Of a stretch of 41,914 nt of DNA, positions 24,015 to 37,896 are shown one piece after another (within the stretch, counting starts at the first letter, position 1; each line of letters begins with the position of its first letter). Source of the stretch: Bacillota bacterium (GTDB taxonomy: Bacteria; Bacillota; SHA-98; Ch115). The position numbers were made by a program, and so were the translations under genes. Where the stretch lies: assembly GCA_012842565.1 (NCBI GenBank), contig DUSO01000157.1:1-41914 (forward strand), written 5' to 3'. Under the pieces are notes generated by a model that had not been told where the DNA came from, searched no databases, and worked only from the letters and a program-made list of their open reading frames with translations.

Positions 24015-27000
24015 TTGTACATAAAGAAGCTGGAAATATTCGGATTCAAGTCCTTTGCCAACCGCGTCGAGCTTGAGCTGGGGCCCTGGCTTACTGCAAT
24101 TGTCGGTCCCAACGGGAGCGGCAAGAGCAACATCGCTGACGCCATCAGGTGGGCGCTTGGGGCGGATAGTGCCCGGCTCATCCGGGGAACCCGGATGGAG
24201 GACGTGATCTTCGCGGGCAGTGACGGCAGGAAAGGACTGGGGATTGCAGAGGTCACTGTCATACTTGACAACACCCCCGGCAGGGTGCCCATTGACTTCA
24301 GTGAGATAGCCATAACCCGCAGGGTATACCGGTCCGGTGAGAGTGAATATTTTATAAACAAGATACCCTGTAAACTGCGCGACATCCAGCGCCTCCTCGC
24401 CGGCACCGGGCTCGGCAGGGACGGCTATTCTGTGGTCGAACAGGGCAAGATAGACGCGATATTGAGCTCGAGGCCCGAAGATCGGAGGGCCTTTTTTGAG
24501 GAAGCCTGCGGCATTGCCAGGTCGCGACTTAAAAGGAGCGAGGCAGCAAAAAGGCTGGGCGAGGTAAAGGTCAGCCTCACTCGCATTCTCGACATCCTCG
24601 GGGAGATCGAACGCCAGCTGGGACCTCTGGCAAGTAAGGCGGAGGCGGCGAACCGGTTCGCCAGGTACAAGGCCGAGCTTGACTCCCTCGAGATATCCAT
24701 GTATGCCGACAGCCTTATCAGGGCCGTCGAGGCGTATGAGGCCAGCCTTGCAAGGGCCCGGGAGCTTAGAGATGCGGCCCTGGCAACTGAGGCCGGGCTC
24801 CAGGAGGCCCGCGAATGCCGTGAGGCGGCAAGACAAGAGCTGGAGACATTGGGCCAGAGGAGGGAGTCGCTCCAGAGGGAGCTTGTAGATACCAGCTCCG
24901 CCCTGGAAAGGGCTGCGGGCGACATGAGGATATATGAGGAGCGGCTACATTCCTTCAGAGAGAGCCTCTCCAATCTCGAGGCGGCGCTGGACGAAAACAG
25001 GAGGAAGTATGACGCCGTCTTGCTGGAATTAAACGCTTGCAGGGAGCGGATCAAGGCGGCTTCCTCCAGGCTCGAGCAAGAGGAGAAGGCGCTGGGACTC
25101 CTGGAGGCTGGCCGGGCCAGGCTCATGGACGCCATATCCGACCTCTCGGCGCGCAAGGAAGCGGCAAAGACCGATGTCATCGAGGTACTTTCCAGGATCT
25201 CCGAGATAAAGAACGATCTCATGGCCATCAAGGCGGCCCGGGAGTCCCTGCACCGGACCTACGACCGCGCAAGCCAGGAATATAGCCGGCTCTCAGCCGA
25301 AAGGTCCTCTCTCGAGTCTGAGGCCTCGTCTCTCGGGGAATCCTGTGCAAGGCTCAAGGGCGAACTGGACGAGATAGAGAATGCCCTAGTAAACGCCCGG
25401 TCTCTCGAGGAGCAAGAGGCAGGTCGCAAGGCGGCCTTCGGGGCCAGGAGACAGTCCGTCTTGAGCGATATAGCCGCAATGAAATCGGAAATCAAGGTCC
25501 TGAGGGATGCCATTGCGCGTTATGACAGCTATTCTGCCGGCGCGCGCACGGTCCTTGCACTAGCGGCCCGTGGCACTCTCACCGGCATCGTGGGCCCTGT
25601 AGGCGAAATCCTCAGAGTCAAGGAAGGGTATGAAGCGGCGATAGAGGCCGCCCTGGGAAGGGCCGTCGAGAATATTGTGGTGGCATCCGCCGAAAATGCC
25701 AGGGAGGCCATCGACTACCTTCGCTCCCACTCCGCGGGGAGGGCCACGTTTCTTCCCCTCGACTTAGTACGCCCTCAGGCGCTTTCCGGCCATGACCTAA
25801 GCGCCCTGGACATCCCCGGCATCATCGCCTGTGCTTCATCGCTGGTGGACTGCCGGGAAGAGCACGCCTGCATCCGTGATTACCTCCTGGGCAGGGTGCT
25901 CGTTGCAAGAGACCTCAACGCGGCTATCGCCTGTGCACGACATACAGGATCAAGGCTCAAAATAGTCACCCTGGACGGGGACGTTATCCATGCAGGAGGC
26001 GCAATTAGCGGAGGGCATACTAAGACCGGCGCGGAGGGGATATTCCACCGTCAGAGGGCGCTCAAAGTCAGGCTGTCGGAGATGGCCAGGAGGGAGCAGT
26101 CGCTGAAGGAACTCGAGGCGGAAGAAAGGGACATTACGGCGCGGCTTGACTCCGTCCGGTCTCGTATCAGCGTGCTGGAGGCGAGGCGGGGCCAGTTGAG
26201 GGAGGAGGTTGTGCGGCTGGAGTCGCGGAGGGCACAACTCAGGAGAGACCTTGAGCGGGTTGACAGGGCACTTTGTGCTCTGGGGCAAGAACTCGGTGAG
26301 GGGAAAGAGAGGTCTCTTTGCGAGGACAGACGCGAGGCGGAGCTCACCGCGGAGTTGGAACAGCTCGTCGCCCAGCGGGCAAGGTGTGAAGAGGCTGTCA
26401 TAAGCCTGACACAAGAGGAAAGCCTTAAGCAGAAAGAACTCTCGGAGATGGATGCCCGAGCTACTGAGGCGCGTGTGGAGGTAGCTCGGCTCTCCCAGGA
26501 AAAGGCCGGGCTCTCTGATACCATACGCAGGCTCGAGGAGACGTTGAAAGAGGTCTCTCTTTCCATAGAAAAGGCTGAACGGGAAGCCGGCGGGCTCAAG
26601 GCAAAGATAGAAGAAACGAAGGGAAAAGAACGGGTGGCGGCGGAAACCTACGAGAGGCTCTCATCGAGAACCCGGGAAATCACGACGCAATTACAGGAAA
26701 CCGCTTCCGCCTTGAGCAGTTGCGAGGCGCGGGTCAGGCAGGTTGAGTCCGAATATAACGACCTTCACCGTGAGCTTGAAGCCATAAGGACGAAGCTGCA
26801 TGAGTCCGAACTCGAGAGCACCAGGCTCAAGGCTAACCTGTCACAGGTGGAGGAACGCCTTCTCGAATCTTACGGGGTAACCCGAGATGATGCTATGGCC
26901 CGCGGGCTTCTCCAGGTGGACCGCCAGGAAGTCCAGAGGAGAGTTTCCAGGCTCAGGGCACAACTCGAGGAGATTGGTCCCGTTGATATGGGCGCAATCG

Positions 27001-27593
27001 AGGAACATGCCGCGCTCCTCTCCCGGTTTGGTGCCCTTTCACGAGATTATGGAGATATCTCCGGCGCGGTCGAGTGGGTCACCAAGACCCTGGATGTCAT
27101 AGACCGTATATCGGCTGCCAGGTTTCGTAACACCTTCCTCGACATCCGCCGGGAATTCAGGGAGGTATTCACGCGGCTATTCGGCGGCGGGCATGCTGAC
27201 CTCCAGCTGGAGGACCCCGCCAACCCTCTGGAGACGGAGATCAGAATAGTCGCCCAGCCTCCGGGCAAGCGCCTCGAGACCATGTCGCTCCTGTCAGGTG
27301 GCGAGCGAGCGCTCTTGGCAATAAGCCTGATATTTGCCATCCTGAAGGTCAGGCCTGCCCCGGTTGCCATCCTCGACGAGACTGATGCGGCTCTCGACGA
27401 GGCCAACCTCCGCCGCTTCGCCGAACTCTTGCGGGAATTGTCAGCACGATCGCAGTTTATCGTCGTCACGCACCGCAAGACCACAATGGAGACTGCCGAG
27501 GTCATATATGGCGTGACCATGGAAGAGTCGGGCATCTCCAAGGTTATCTCGATAAGCCTGCAAGATCGAGAGGCCGGTCAGGAGGCCTTATGA
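24015..27593 (+). CDS. smc: Chromosome segregation protein SMC
   Basis: Condensin ATPase that compacts and separates sister chromosomes with ScpAB. I start it at the TTG (24015): GGGGGGAG precedes it by five bases and the protein then begins LYIKKLEIFGFKSFANRVEL (1192 residues, near the ~1190 norm). Walker A GPNGSGKS is at 31-38. Coiled coils cover about 165-500 and 660-1010. The hinge is about 515-640 (TGIVGPVGEIL through GRATFLPLDL). The C-terminal head has the LSGGERAL signature, the Walker B AILDETDAALD, and VTHRKTTME. It is followed by ftsY as in most Bacillota. The repeat-rich leader upstream is unusual. Confidence 0.97.
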   Translation: MYIKKLEIFGFKSFANRVELELGPWLTAIVGPNGSGKSNIADAIRWALGADSARLIRGTRMEDVIFAGSDGRKGLGIAEVTVILDNTPGRVPIDFSEIAITRRVYRSGESEYFINKIPCKLRDIQRLLAGTGLGRDGYSVVEQGKIDAILSSRPEDRRAFFEEACGIARSRLKRSEAAKRLGEVKVSLTRILDILGEIERQLGPLASKAEAANRFARYKAELDSLEISMYADSLIRAVEAYEASLARARELRDAALATEAGLQEARECREAARQELETLGQRRESLQRELVDTSSALERAAGDMRIYEERLHSFRESLSNLEAALDENRRKYDAVLLELNACRERIKAASSRLEQEEKALGLLEAGRARLMDAISDLSARKEAAKTDVIEVLSRISEIKNDLMAIKAARESLHRTYDRASQEYSRLSAERSSLESEASSLGESCARLKGELDEIENALVNARSLEEQEAGRKAAFGARRQSVLSDIAAMKSEIKVLRDAIARYDSYSAGARTVLALAARGTLTGIVGPVGEILRVKEGYEAAIEAALGRAVENIVVASAENAREAIDYLRSHSAGRATFLPLDLVRPQALSGHDLSALDIPGIIACASSLVDCREEHACIRDYLLGRVLVARDLNAAIACARHTGSRLKIVTLDGDVIHAGGAISGGHTKTGAEGIFHRQRALKVRLSEMARREQSLKELEAEERDITARLDSVRSRISVLEARRGQLREEVVRLESRRAQLRRDLERVDRALCALGQELGEGKERSLCEDRREAELTAELEQLVAQRARCEEAVISLTQEESLKQKELSEMDARATEARVEVARLSQEKAGLSDTIRRLEETLKEVSLSIEKAEREAGGLKAKIEETKGKERVAAETYERLSSRTREITTQLQETASALSSCEARVRQVESEYNDLHRELEAIRTKLHESELESTRLKANLSQVEERLLESYGVTRDDAMARGLLQVDRQEVQRRVSRLRAQLEEIGPVDMGAIEEHAALLSRFGALSRDYGDISGAVEWVTKTLDVIDRISAARFRNTFLDIRREFREVFTRLFGGGHADLQLEDPANPLETEIRIVAQPPGKRLETMSLLSGGERALLAISLIFAILKVRPAPVAILDETDAALDEANLRRFAELLRELSARSQFIVVTHRKTTMETAEVIYGVTMEESGISKVISISLQDREAGQEAL

Positions 27594-27644
27594 GAAACAT
27601 GATGCATGGCAGGCAGCACAATTTGCAGCGAGGAGACCAGGGCT

Positions 27645-28577
27645 ATGGATCAGGGAAAACAGCAACGTACCGGCATCTTTTCCCGGTTGAAAGAGGGGCT
27701 TGCAAGGACCCGGGACGGACTCGTGGGCCGCATAAACTTACTGGTGGGCGGGAGGGCCAGACTCGACCAGGACACCCTGGACCAGATAGAGGAAATACTG
27801 ATCGAGGCGGATATAGGCGCCGTGCGAGCAAGCCAACTGGTCGAGAAATTGCGGGATGAAGTGAAAAGGTCGGGCAACGGCACCCGGGTCAATGATATAA
27901 TCAAGAATGACCTCCTGGAGATATTGGGACAGGGGAATGCCGAGATCACCCGTGCTGAGCCCGGGACACCTACGGTAATCATGTTCGTCGGAGTAAACGG
28001 GACCGGCAAGACCACCACAGTTGCCAAGCTTGCCTTTCACTACCGGACCCGGGGTCACAAGGTGATGATGGCCGCGGCGGATACTTTCAGGGCGGCCGCC
28101 ATCCAGCAACTGGAGGCATGGGGCAAGAAGGTCGGCGCTATGGTGGTAAGCCACGAGGAGGGAGGGGACCCTGCCGCAGTCGCCTACGACGCCGTGCAGG
28201 CGGCAAAGGCCAGGGGCGTTGACTACCTCTTGGTAGATACCGCCGGGCGCCTTCATACCCGGGTTAACCTCATGGAAGAATTGAAGAAGATCAAGAGGGT
28301 GATTGCCAGGGATCTCCCGGGAGCTCCCCACGAGGTCCTGCTGGTGATAGATGCCACTACCGGCCAGAATGCCATCTCGCAGGCCAAGGTCTTCTCGCAG
28401 GAGATAGGGGTTACGGGGATAGCACTCACCAAGCTCGACGGCACTGCCAAGGGCGGGATAGTGGTGGCGATCAAGGACGAGCTCGGTATCCCGGTCAAGC
28501 TCGTAGGGATAGGAGAAGGGCCGGAGGACCTGAAGCCTTTTGACCCGGTCATGTTTGTAAATGCCCTCTTTGAATGA
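27645..28577 (+). CDS. ftsY: SRP receptor FtsY
   Basis: GTPase receptor that docks SRP-ribosome complexes at the membrane. The ATG at 27645, nine bases after AGGAG, gives 310 residues. A 13-residue upstream extension from 27606 lacks a ribosome site. A short N domain (about 5-85) precedes the NG GTPase: G1 GVNGTGKTTT at about 116, ADTFRAAA, DTAGRLHTR and TKLDGTAKGG. There is no long acidic A domain, as is normal for Gram-positives. It follows smc by 51 bp. A YlxM-type gene often lies between ftsY and ffh but is absent here. Confidence 0.97.
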   Translation: MDQGKQQRTGIFSRLKEGLARTRDGLVGRINLLVGGRARLDQDTLDQIEEILIEADIGAVRASQLVEKLRDEVKRSGNGTRVNDIIKNDLLEILGQGNAEITRAEPGTPTVIMFVGVNGTGKTTTVAKLAFHYRTRGHKVMMAAADTFRAAAIQQLEAWGKKVGAMVVSHEEGGDPAAVAYDAVQAAKARGVDYLLVDTAGRLHTRVNLMEELKKIKRVIARDLPGAPHEVLLVIDATTGQNAISQAKVFSQEIGVTGIALTKLDGTAKGGIVVAIKDELGIPVKLVGIGEGPEDLKPFDPVMFVNALFE

Positions 28578-28676
28578 TGGCTAATAGTGGCTGTCCCGCC
28601 TGGCGACCACTTACAGGGCGGGCGTCCGGTGTGCTGGTAACGAACTGCCGGTTAGCCAGGGCCGCCAATTAGTCTA

Positions 28677-28705
28677 TTGACTTTGTAGCTCTGGGATTGT
28701 ATACT
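28677..28705 (+). promoter_or_regulatory. Sigma-A promoter of the ffh-rpsP-trmD operon
   Basis: TTGACT (28677-28682), a 17-bp spacer and TATACT (28700-28705): 5/6 matches in each box. Predicted start near 28712, about 63 nt before the ffh ATG. Two short GC-rich hairpins without T-tracts lie just upstream in 28595-28660. Confidence 0.8.
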
Positions 28706-28774
28706 CTGTTTGTTCATGGGAACTTGCTCCATCGGAACATCCATGCTGGTAGACAGGCAGAGGGGGTGAGTGGG

Positions 28775-30118
28775 ATGTTTGATAGCCTTACAGCGAAGCT
28801 ACAGGAGGCCCTGAGAAGGCTTCGCGGCAAGGGAAAGCTCTCGGAAAAGGATGTCGATGAAGCCCTCCGCGAGGTCCGGCTTGCTCTCCTGGAGGCAGAC
28901 GTCAACTTTAAGGTGGTCAAGGATTTCATCTCTGAGATAAAGCAAAAGGCTATCGGACAGGAGGTCCTCACGAGCCTGACCCCCGCCCAGCAGGTCGTTA
29001 AGATCGTGCTCGAAGGTCTGACAGCACTCATGGGCGGTAAGGAGGCCAGGATAGCTTTTGCCTCCACCCCCCCAACTGTGATAATGCTGGTTGGACTTCA
29101 GGGCTCCGGCAAGACCACCACGGCGGCGAAACTTGCCCGTATGCTGAAGGGGCAGGGGAGGCGCCCCATGATGGTTGCGTGCGACACCCAGCGACCCGCC
29201 GCAATCACCCAGCTGGAGGTCCTCGGCCAGCGCCTCGATATTCCGGTCTTTTCAATGGGAGACAAGGTTGCTCCTGACAAGATCGCAAAGGCCGGGTTAT
29301 CCAGGGCGGCCGACATAGCAGCCGATGTGGTGATTGTCGACACGGCAGGCCGTCTCCATATTGACCAGGAGCTCATGGACCAGCTGCGTGACATACGGCA
29401 GTCTGTGACGCCTCACGAGGTCCTCTTGGTGGTTGACGCTATGACCGGGCAGGATGCCGTAAATGTAGCAAAGGCATTCAACGAGACTATCGGCATCGAT
29501 GGCGTCATCTTGACAAAACTCGACGGCGATGCAAGGGGCGGCGCGGCCCTTTCCTGTCGTGCAGTCACCGGCAAGCCTATCAAGTTCGTAGGCGTCGGGG
29601 AAAAGCTCGATGCCCTCGAGCCGTTTTACCCAGATCGCATGGCATCCCGCATCCTGGGGATGGGGGATATCCAGAGCCTGATCGAGAAGGCTGAGGCCGC
29701 AATAAGTGTGGGCGAGGCGCAAAAGCTCGCCCAGAAAATGGCCTCACGGGAATTCAGCCTTGAGGATTTCGTGGAACAACTCAGACAGGTGCGCCGCATG
29801 GGGCCCCTGGACCAGCTGCTGGCCATGATCCCTGGATTCGGGACTTCGAAAGCCTTAAAGGACCTGAAGGTCGATGAAAAACAGCTTCAAAGGATAGAAG
29901 CCATAGTATGCTCGATGACCCCCGGCGAACGCCGGAATCCGTCCATAATCGACGGAAGCAGGCGCAGGCGGATTGCCCGGGGCAGCGGAACCTCTATACA
30001 GGAGGTAAATTCGCTCTTAAAGCAGTTCGAACAGGTGAAGCGGCTGATGGGGCAGCTGGGAGACATGCAGAAATATGGACGAAGGGGAATACGCCTGGAT
30101 ATCCCATATCTCAGGTGA
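28775..30118 (+). CDS. ffh: Signal recognition particle protein Ffh
   Basis: SRP54 homologue: binds signal peptides and 4.5S/scRNA and targets ribosomes to FtsY. The ATG at 28775 with GGGGGTGA five bases upstream gives 447 residues. The frame is open to 28697, but that part overlaps the promoter. N domain about 1-90; G1 [10 protein letters not shown] at about 107; [16 protein letters not shown] and [10 protein letters not shown] follow. The methionine-poor M domain (about 325-435) keeps the RNA-binding [18 protein letters not shown]. It starts an operon through rnhB, with very short gaps. Confidence 0.97.
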   Translation: MFDSLTAKLQEALRRLRGKGKLSEKDVDEALREVRLALLEADVNFKVVKDFISEIKQKAIGQEVLTSLTPAQQVVKIVLEGLTALMGGKEARIAFASTPPTVIMLVGLQGSGKTTTAAKLARMLKGQGRRPMMVACDTQRPAAITQLEVLGQRLDIPVFSMGDKVAPDKIAKAGLSRAADIAADVVIVDTAGRLHIDQELMDQLRDIRQSVTPHEVLLVVDAMTGQDAVNVAKAFNETIGIDGVILTKLDGDARGGAALSCRAVTGKPIKFVGVGEKLDALEPFYPDRMASRILGMGDIQSLIEKAEAAISVGEAQKLAQKMASREFSLEDFVEQLRQVRRMGPLDQLLAMIPGFGTSKALKDLKVDEKQLQRIEAIVCSMTPGERRNPSIIDGSRRRRIARGSGTSIQEVNSLLKQFEQVKRLMGQLGDMQKYGRRGIRLDIPYLR

Positions 30119-30167
30119 TAGCGCTGCGAGATCTTGCCTTCTGTCCCGGCGAGAGGGGGTGAAATAC

Positions 30168-30437
30168 ATGGCAGTGAGGATCCGGTTGATGCGAATGGGC
30201 GCTAAAAAACAGCCATCATATCGGGTTGTTGTTGCAGATTCGAGGAGCCGGAGGGATGGGCGTTTCATTGAGCTATTAGGGCACTATAACCCCGGGACCA
30301 ACCCCGCTACCATAAAGATTGACGAGGAAAAGACGCGCGGGTGGCTAGCCAAGGGAGCGCTACCGTCTGATGCCGTCAAGGCGATTCTCGCGCAAGCCGG
30401 CATCATGGAGCGCGTGGATCAGCGGAGGTCTGGATAG
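30168..30437 (+). CDS. rpsP: 30S ribosomal protein S16
   Basis: Small-subunit assembly protein of 89 residues, beginning [20 protein letters not shown] and containing [15 protein letters not shown] behind GAGGGGGTGA with the five-base spacing seen in several genes here. It lies 49 bp after ffh, and its stop codon touches the khpA ATG. Confidence 0.97.
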   Translation: MAVRIRLMRMGAKKQPSYRVVVADSRSRRDGRFIELLGHYNPGTNPATIKIDEEKTRGWLAKGALPSDAVKAILAQAGIMERVDQRRSG

Positions 30438-30671
30438 ATGAAAGAGCTTGTAGAGTTCATGGCCAAATCTCTTGTAGATAAGCCTGACGAGGTAAGGGTG
30501 GATGAGGTCGAGAAGGAGGACGCCACTGTCATTGAATTGAGGGTGGCCCCGGAAGACATGGGCAAGGTCATAGGAAAGCAGGGAAGGACTGCAAAGGCCA
30601 TGCGGCAACTGGTCAAGGCCGTGGGGGCGCGCAGTGGCAAGAGGGTAATGGTAGAGATTGTAGAGACCTAG
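30438..30671 (+). CDS. khpA: KH-domain RNA-binding protein KhpA (YlqC)
   Basis: 77-residue single-KH protein. The KH loop is GKVIGKQGRTAKAMR (about 47-61), followed by KRVMVEIVE. KhpA partners with KhpB/Jag in Gram-positives and affects cell size and mRNA stability. Its ATG follows the rpsP stop directly. In most Bacillota rimM comes next; here trmD follows after only 12 bp. Confidence 0.95.
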   Translation: MKELVEFMAKSLVDKPDEVRVDEVEKEDATVIELRVAPEDMGKVIGKQGRTAKAMRQLVKAVGARSGKRVMVEIVET

Positions 30672-30683
30672 CTGGTGTTGATC

Positions 30684-31433
30684 GTGAGAATTGATATCCT
30701 GACGATCTTTCCCGGCATGTTCAGCGGGCCCTTCTCTGAAAGCATCCTCATGCGCGCCCAGGAATCCGGGGCACTTCAAATAGAAGTGCATAACATCCGG
30801 GATTTTGCTCTTGACAAGCACAAGACCACCGACGATTATCCTTTCGGCGGTGGGCCGGGCATGGTGATGAAGCCGGAGCCGGTCTTCCTCGCGGTTGAGC
30901 ATGTAAAGGAGCTGGCGCGGCAGCGGGGAGTGCAGCCTTGGGTCATCCTGATGTGCCCCCAGGGCCGCCGGCTGGACCAGGCTCTGGTGGAGCGCCTGGC
31001 AAAACTAGAGCACATCATCATCATATGCGGGCATTATGAGGGAGTCGACGAGAGAATCAGGCAATACCTTGTGGATGAGGAGATATCGATAGGTGATTAT
31101 ATACTGACCGGGGGCGAGCTGCCTGCCATGGTCCTCACCGATGCCGTGGCCAGGCTCTTGCCGGGGGTCATAAGCGAGGAATCCACGCTGCAAGAATCAT
31201 TTCGCGACGGGTTCCTCGAATATCCTCAGTATACCAGGCCCCAGGACTTTCGCGGCATGAAGGTCCCGGAGGTGCTGCTGAGCGGCGATCACGAGAAGGT
31301 GAGGCTGTGGCGTCGAAAGGAATCCCTCAGGAGGACGCTCATGAGGAGGCCTGATCTGCTCGAATCTCGCGACCTATCGCCGGGTGATCTCGCCCTCTTG
31401 AAGGAGATCGAAAGGGAGATGTTGGGAGGTTAG
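30684..31433 (+). CDS. trmD: tRNA (guanine37-N1)-methyltransferase
   Basis: SPOUT-class enzyme making m1G37 in tRNAs, which prevents frameshifting. The GTG at 30684 gives VRIDILTIFPGMF, as in relatives (249 residues); a GTG at 30675 would add three residues and GGTG lies just there. The SAM-knot motifs YPFGGGPGMVM and GHYEGVDERI plus ISIGDYILTGGELPAM are clear. It is normally preceded by rimM, which is missing. rplS follows after 6 bp. Confidence 0.97.
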   Translation: MRIDILTIFPGMFSGPFSESILMRAQESGALQIEVHNIRDFALDKHKTTDDYPFGGGPGMVMKPEPVFLAVEHVKELARQRGVQPWVILMCPQGRRLDQALVERLAKLEHIIIICGHYEGVDERIRQYLVDEEISIGDYILTGGELPAMVLTDAVARLLPGVISEESTLQESFRDGFLEYPQYTRPQDFRGMKVPEVLLSGDHEKVRLWRRKESLRRTLMRRPDLLESRDLSPGDLALLKEIEREMLGG

Positions 31434-31439
31434 GGCAAA

Positions 31440-31796
31440 GTGAACCTGATAGATATCGTAGAAAAATCCCAGCTGAAGCAGGGGATACCCGATTTTGGCC
31501 CCGGGGACAACGTGCGGGTCCATGTAAAGGTCATCGAAGGCGGGCGCGAACGGACGCAGGTCTTCGACGGGATCGTCCTCGGCCGTAAGGGCAGGGGCGC
31601 GACCGAGACCTTTACGGTAAGGAAGCTGTCTTCCGGGATCGGGGTCGAGAGGACTTTCCCCGTGCACTCGCCAAACATCGAGAAGATAGAGGTAATCCGG
31701 GAAGGCCGGGTGCGCAGGGCAAAGCTCTACTACCTCAGAGAACGAGTCGGTAAGGCCGCGCGGGTACGGGAGAAACGCAGGGAAGAACAAGGATGA
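31440..31796 (+). CDS. rplS: 50S ribosomal protein L19
   Basis: Large-subunit protein at the 30S interface, 118 residues, beginning [18 protein letters not shown] and holding [12 protein letters not shown] and [19 protein letters not shown] start with GGGAGGT about 10 bases upstream, inside the end of trmD. Its stop overlaps the lepB ATG (ATGA). Confidence 0.97.
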   Translation: MNLIDIVEKSQLKQGIPDFGPGDNVRVHVKVIEGGRERTQVFDGIVLGRKGRGATETFTVRKLSSGIGVERTFPVHSPNIEKIEVIREGRVRRAKLYYLRERVGKAARVREKRREEQG

Positions 31797-32533
31797 TCCG
31801 CGTCATGGACGAAGACAAGCCCATCCAAGAGGTTGACGATGTCCTTCAGGCCATGGGGGAAACCCCTGCCGCAGGAGTAACTAAGGCCGCAGGTGCCGCC
31901 CCCGCCGCGGGCGCAGCCCCGTCCGCGGGCACGACCAGCCCCGCGCAGCCGGAGCCGATGGAAGGGGTCCCCGGGGGCGACGTCCGAGGGGGCGGCACCA
32001 CGCTAAAATCCGAGTTGCTTGAATATCTCCAGGCGTTTTTGATTGCAATCATCCTGGCAGCTTTCATAATCACCTTCGTGGCCCAGTCGTTCGTGGTGCA
32101 GGGCAGCTCAATGGAGCCGACACTGCACAACGGTGAACGCCTTTTGGTGAATAAGTTCATCTACCGTTTTTCCGAGCCGGAGCGAGGGCAGATCATCGTG
32201 TTCCGTTTCCCGGCAAACCCAAAGCGAAAGTTTATCAAACGGGTGATCGGGATTGCCGGGGACATCGTGGCGGTCAAGGACGGCAAGGTGATCTTGAACG
32301 GGAAGCCCCTCGACGAGCCTTATATACTGGATTCGACGCTCGGGGATTGGGGCCCGGAGATCGTGCCGGACGGCAGGGTCTTTGTGCTTGGCGACAACAG
32401 GAATAATAGCGAAGATTCGAGGTATCCTGATGTGGGGTTTGTGCCGATCAAGAATGTGGTAGGCCAGGCCTTTGTGATCTACTGGCCTCCCACCAGGATA
32501 GGCCTTGTGCGGCGCGCCCCAATAGGACCCTAG
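31793..32533 (+). CDS. lepB: Signal peptidase I with an Ala/Pro/Gly-rich N-terminal extension
   Basis: Membrane protease that removes signal peptides from exported proteins. The catalytic pair is S106 (GSSMEPTL) and K149 (KFIKRVIG); the C-terminal box [11 protein letters not shown] is present. One transmembrane helix spans about 80-98. Unlike compact Gram-positive SipS-type enzymes, about 70 residues precede that helix, dominated by AAG/AAP repeats (about 25-66) and predicted cytosolic. An ATG at 31805 could trim four residues only. It overlaps rplS by 4 bp, so it is translated with it. Its place before rbgA and rnhB is conserved. Confidence 0.95.
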   Translation: MIRVMDEDKPIQEVDDVLQAMGETPAAGVTKAAGAAPAAGAAPSAGTTSPAQPEPMEGVPGGDVRGGGTTLKSELLEYLQAFLIAIILAAFIITFVAQSFVVQGSSMEPTLHNGERLLVNKFIYRFSEPERGQIIVFRFPANPKRKFIKRVIGIAGDIVAVKDGKVILNGKPLDEPYILDSTLGDWGPEIVPDGRVFVLGDNRNNSEDSRYPDVGFVPIKNVVGQAFVIYWPPTRIGLVRRAPIGP

Positions 32534-33383
32534 TGGACCCTGTCTCGGCCCTGATTGACCATGGTTGATCTTGCTGAGCTAGCCCGTCAGGTAGATGTAG
32601 TTATTGAGGTCAGGGATGCCCGCATACCGCTTACAAGTGCGATGCCAGTCCTTGACCGGATCGCCGCCAGCAAGCTGCGGTTCGTTGTGCTCTCCAAGGC
32701 GGACCTGGCCAGCAATACAGGCACACGAATGTGGCAGGAATCCATGCGCCGGGAGGGGCTCGAGTCCTTTGCTGTCAACTGCCGGACCGGCGATGGGGTG
32801 GGGGCCCTGAGAGGGGCCCTTGCGCGTGCGGGGGCGGGCAAGCGCTGGCGGGCGGGTGCAGGTGTTGGTCATGGGATGGTCCGGGCCATGGTGGCAGGGA
32901 TACCTAATGTGGGCAAGTCGTCATTGCTCAACAGGCTTGCCGGGGAGAAAAAGGCGCGAGTCGGCGCCCGTCCAGGCATCACCCGGGGCAGGCAGTGGGT
33001 TATGGTGGGCGACAGGATAGCCCTGCTGGATACCCCGGGCGTGATCAGGCCGGATCATGTCGATGGCCTCGCCCGCGTTTACCTGAGCGCCATCGGCGCC
33101 ATTCCCGACGACGCCGTCGACACGGTAGTTGTTGCCGGTGAGCTGCTCGGAATCCTCAAGGGCACTGCCCCGGAGGGCCTGATTGCACGCTATGGACCTG
33201 ATATCCTTGACCTGCCCCGGGACATGACCTTGTCAGAAATCGGGCGCAGGCGCGGGTGCCTTGGTCCGGGCGGCCGCGTCGACCTCAGCCGGGCAGCGCT
33301 GGCCGTGCTCATGGATTTCCGCGAGGGAAAGCTCGGGAGGGTTACCCTTGAAACCCCGCTTGACCTTGAATCCCCCGTGCACG

Positions 33384-37734
<4,351 letters not shown>

Positions 37735-37772
37735 CCCGGGGCCAAAAGCCTGCATGGTCGGGGAGCATCATA

Positions 37773-37803
37773 TTTAGGAGGGGGCGAGACGCCCCCTCCT
37801 AAA
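37773..37803 (+). terminator. Perfect 14-bp hairpin after nifJ
   Basis: TTTAGGAGGGGGCG (37773-37786) pairs perfectly with CGCCCCCTCCTAAA (37790-37803) around an AGA loop. No T-tract follows on the + strand beyond the stem itself, so it may stabilise the nifJ 3' end rather than terminate. It reads the same on the - strand. Confidence 0.6.
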
Positions 37804-37807
37804 ACAT

Positions 37808-37896
37808 TCCCCTGAGGGTGAGATCATCTTTCGGAGATCTGACCGATCTCGTTGCTGGTCTTCCCTCAAATTGTTGTCGGAAAAGATGCCACGGTC
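37808..37896 (+). ncRNA. Candidate structured RNA between nifJ and yraN
   Basis: Nested pairings: TGAGGG/CCCTCA (37813-37818 with 37863-37868), GAGATC/GATCTC (37820-37825 with 37845-37850), and ATCT/AGAT (37826-37829 with 37835-37838). GACC (37841-37844) can alternatively pair with GGTC at 37857-37860 or 37893-37896. TCCCCT at 37808-37813 is complementary to AGGGGA in the terminator stem that follows, as in an antiterminator. I recognise no known riboswitch class. It could be a leader controlling yraN or the 3' part of a small RNA. No promoter is obvious. Confidence 0.35.

Noticed and set aside
23844-24836. 330-codon - strand frame across the smc leader and N-terminus, with repeated Ala-Pro-Gly-His-type peptides
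   Set aside because: The peptide repeats simply mirror the GC-rich DNA repeats, and the rest is antisense to the conserved SMC head.
33261-33383. 41-residue N-terminal extension of RNase HII
   Set aside because: It overlaps the end of rbgA in another frame and does not resemble the family N-terminus.
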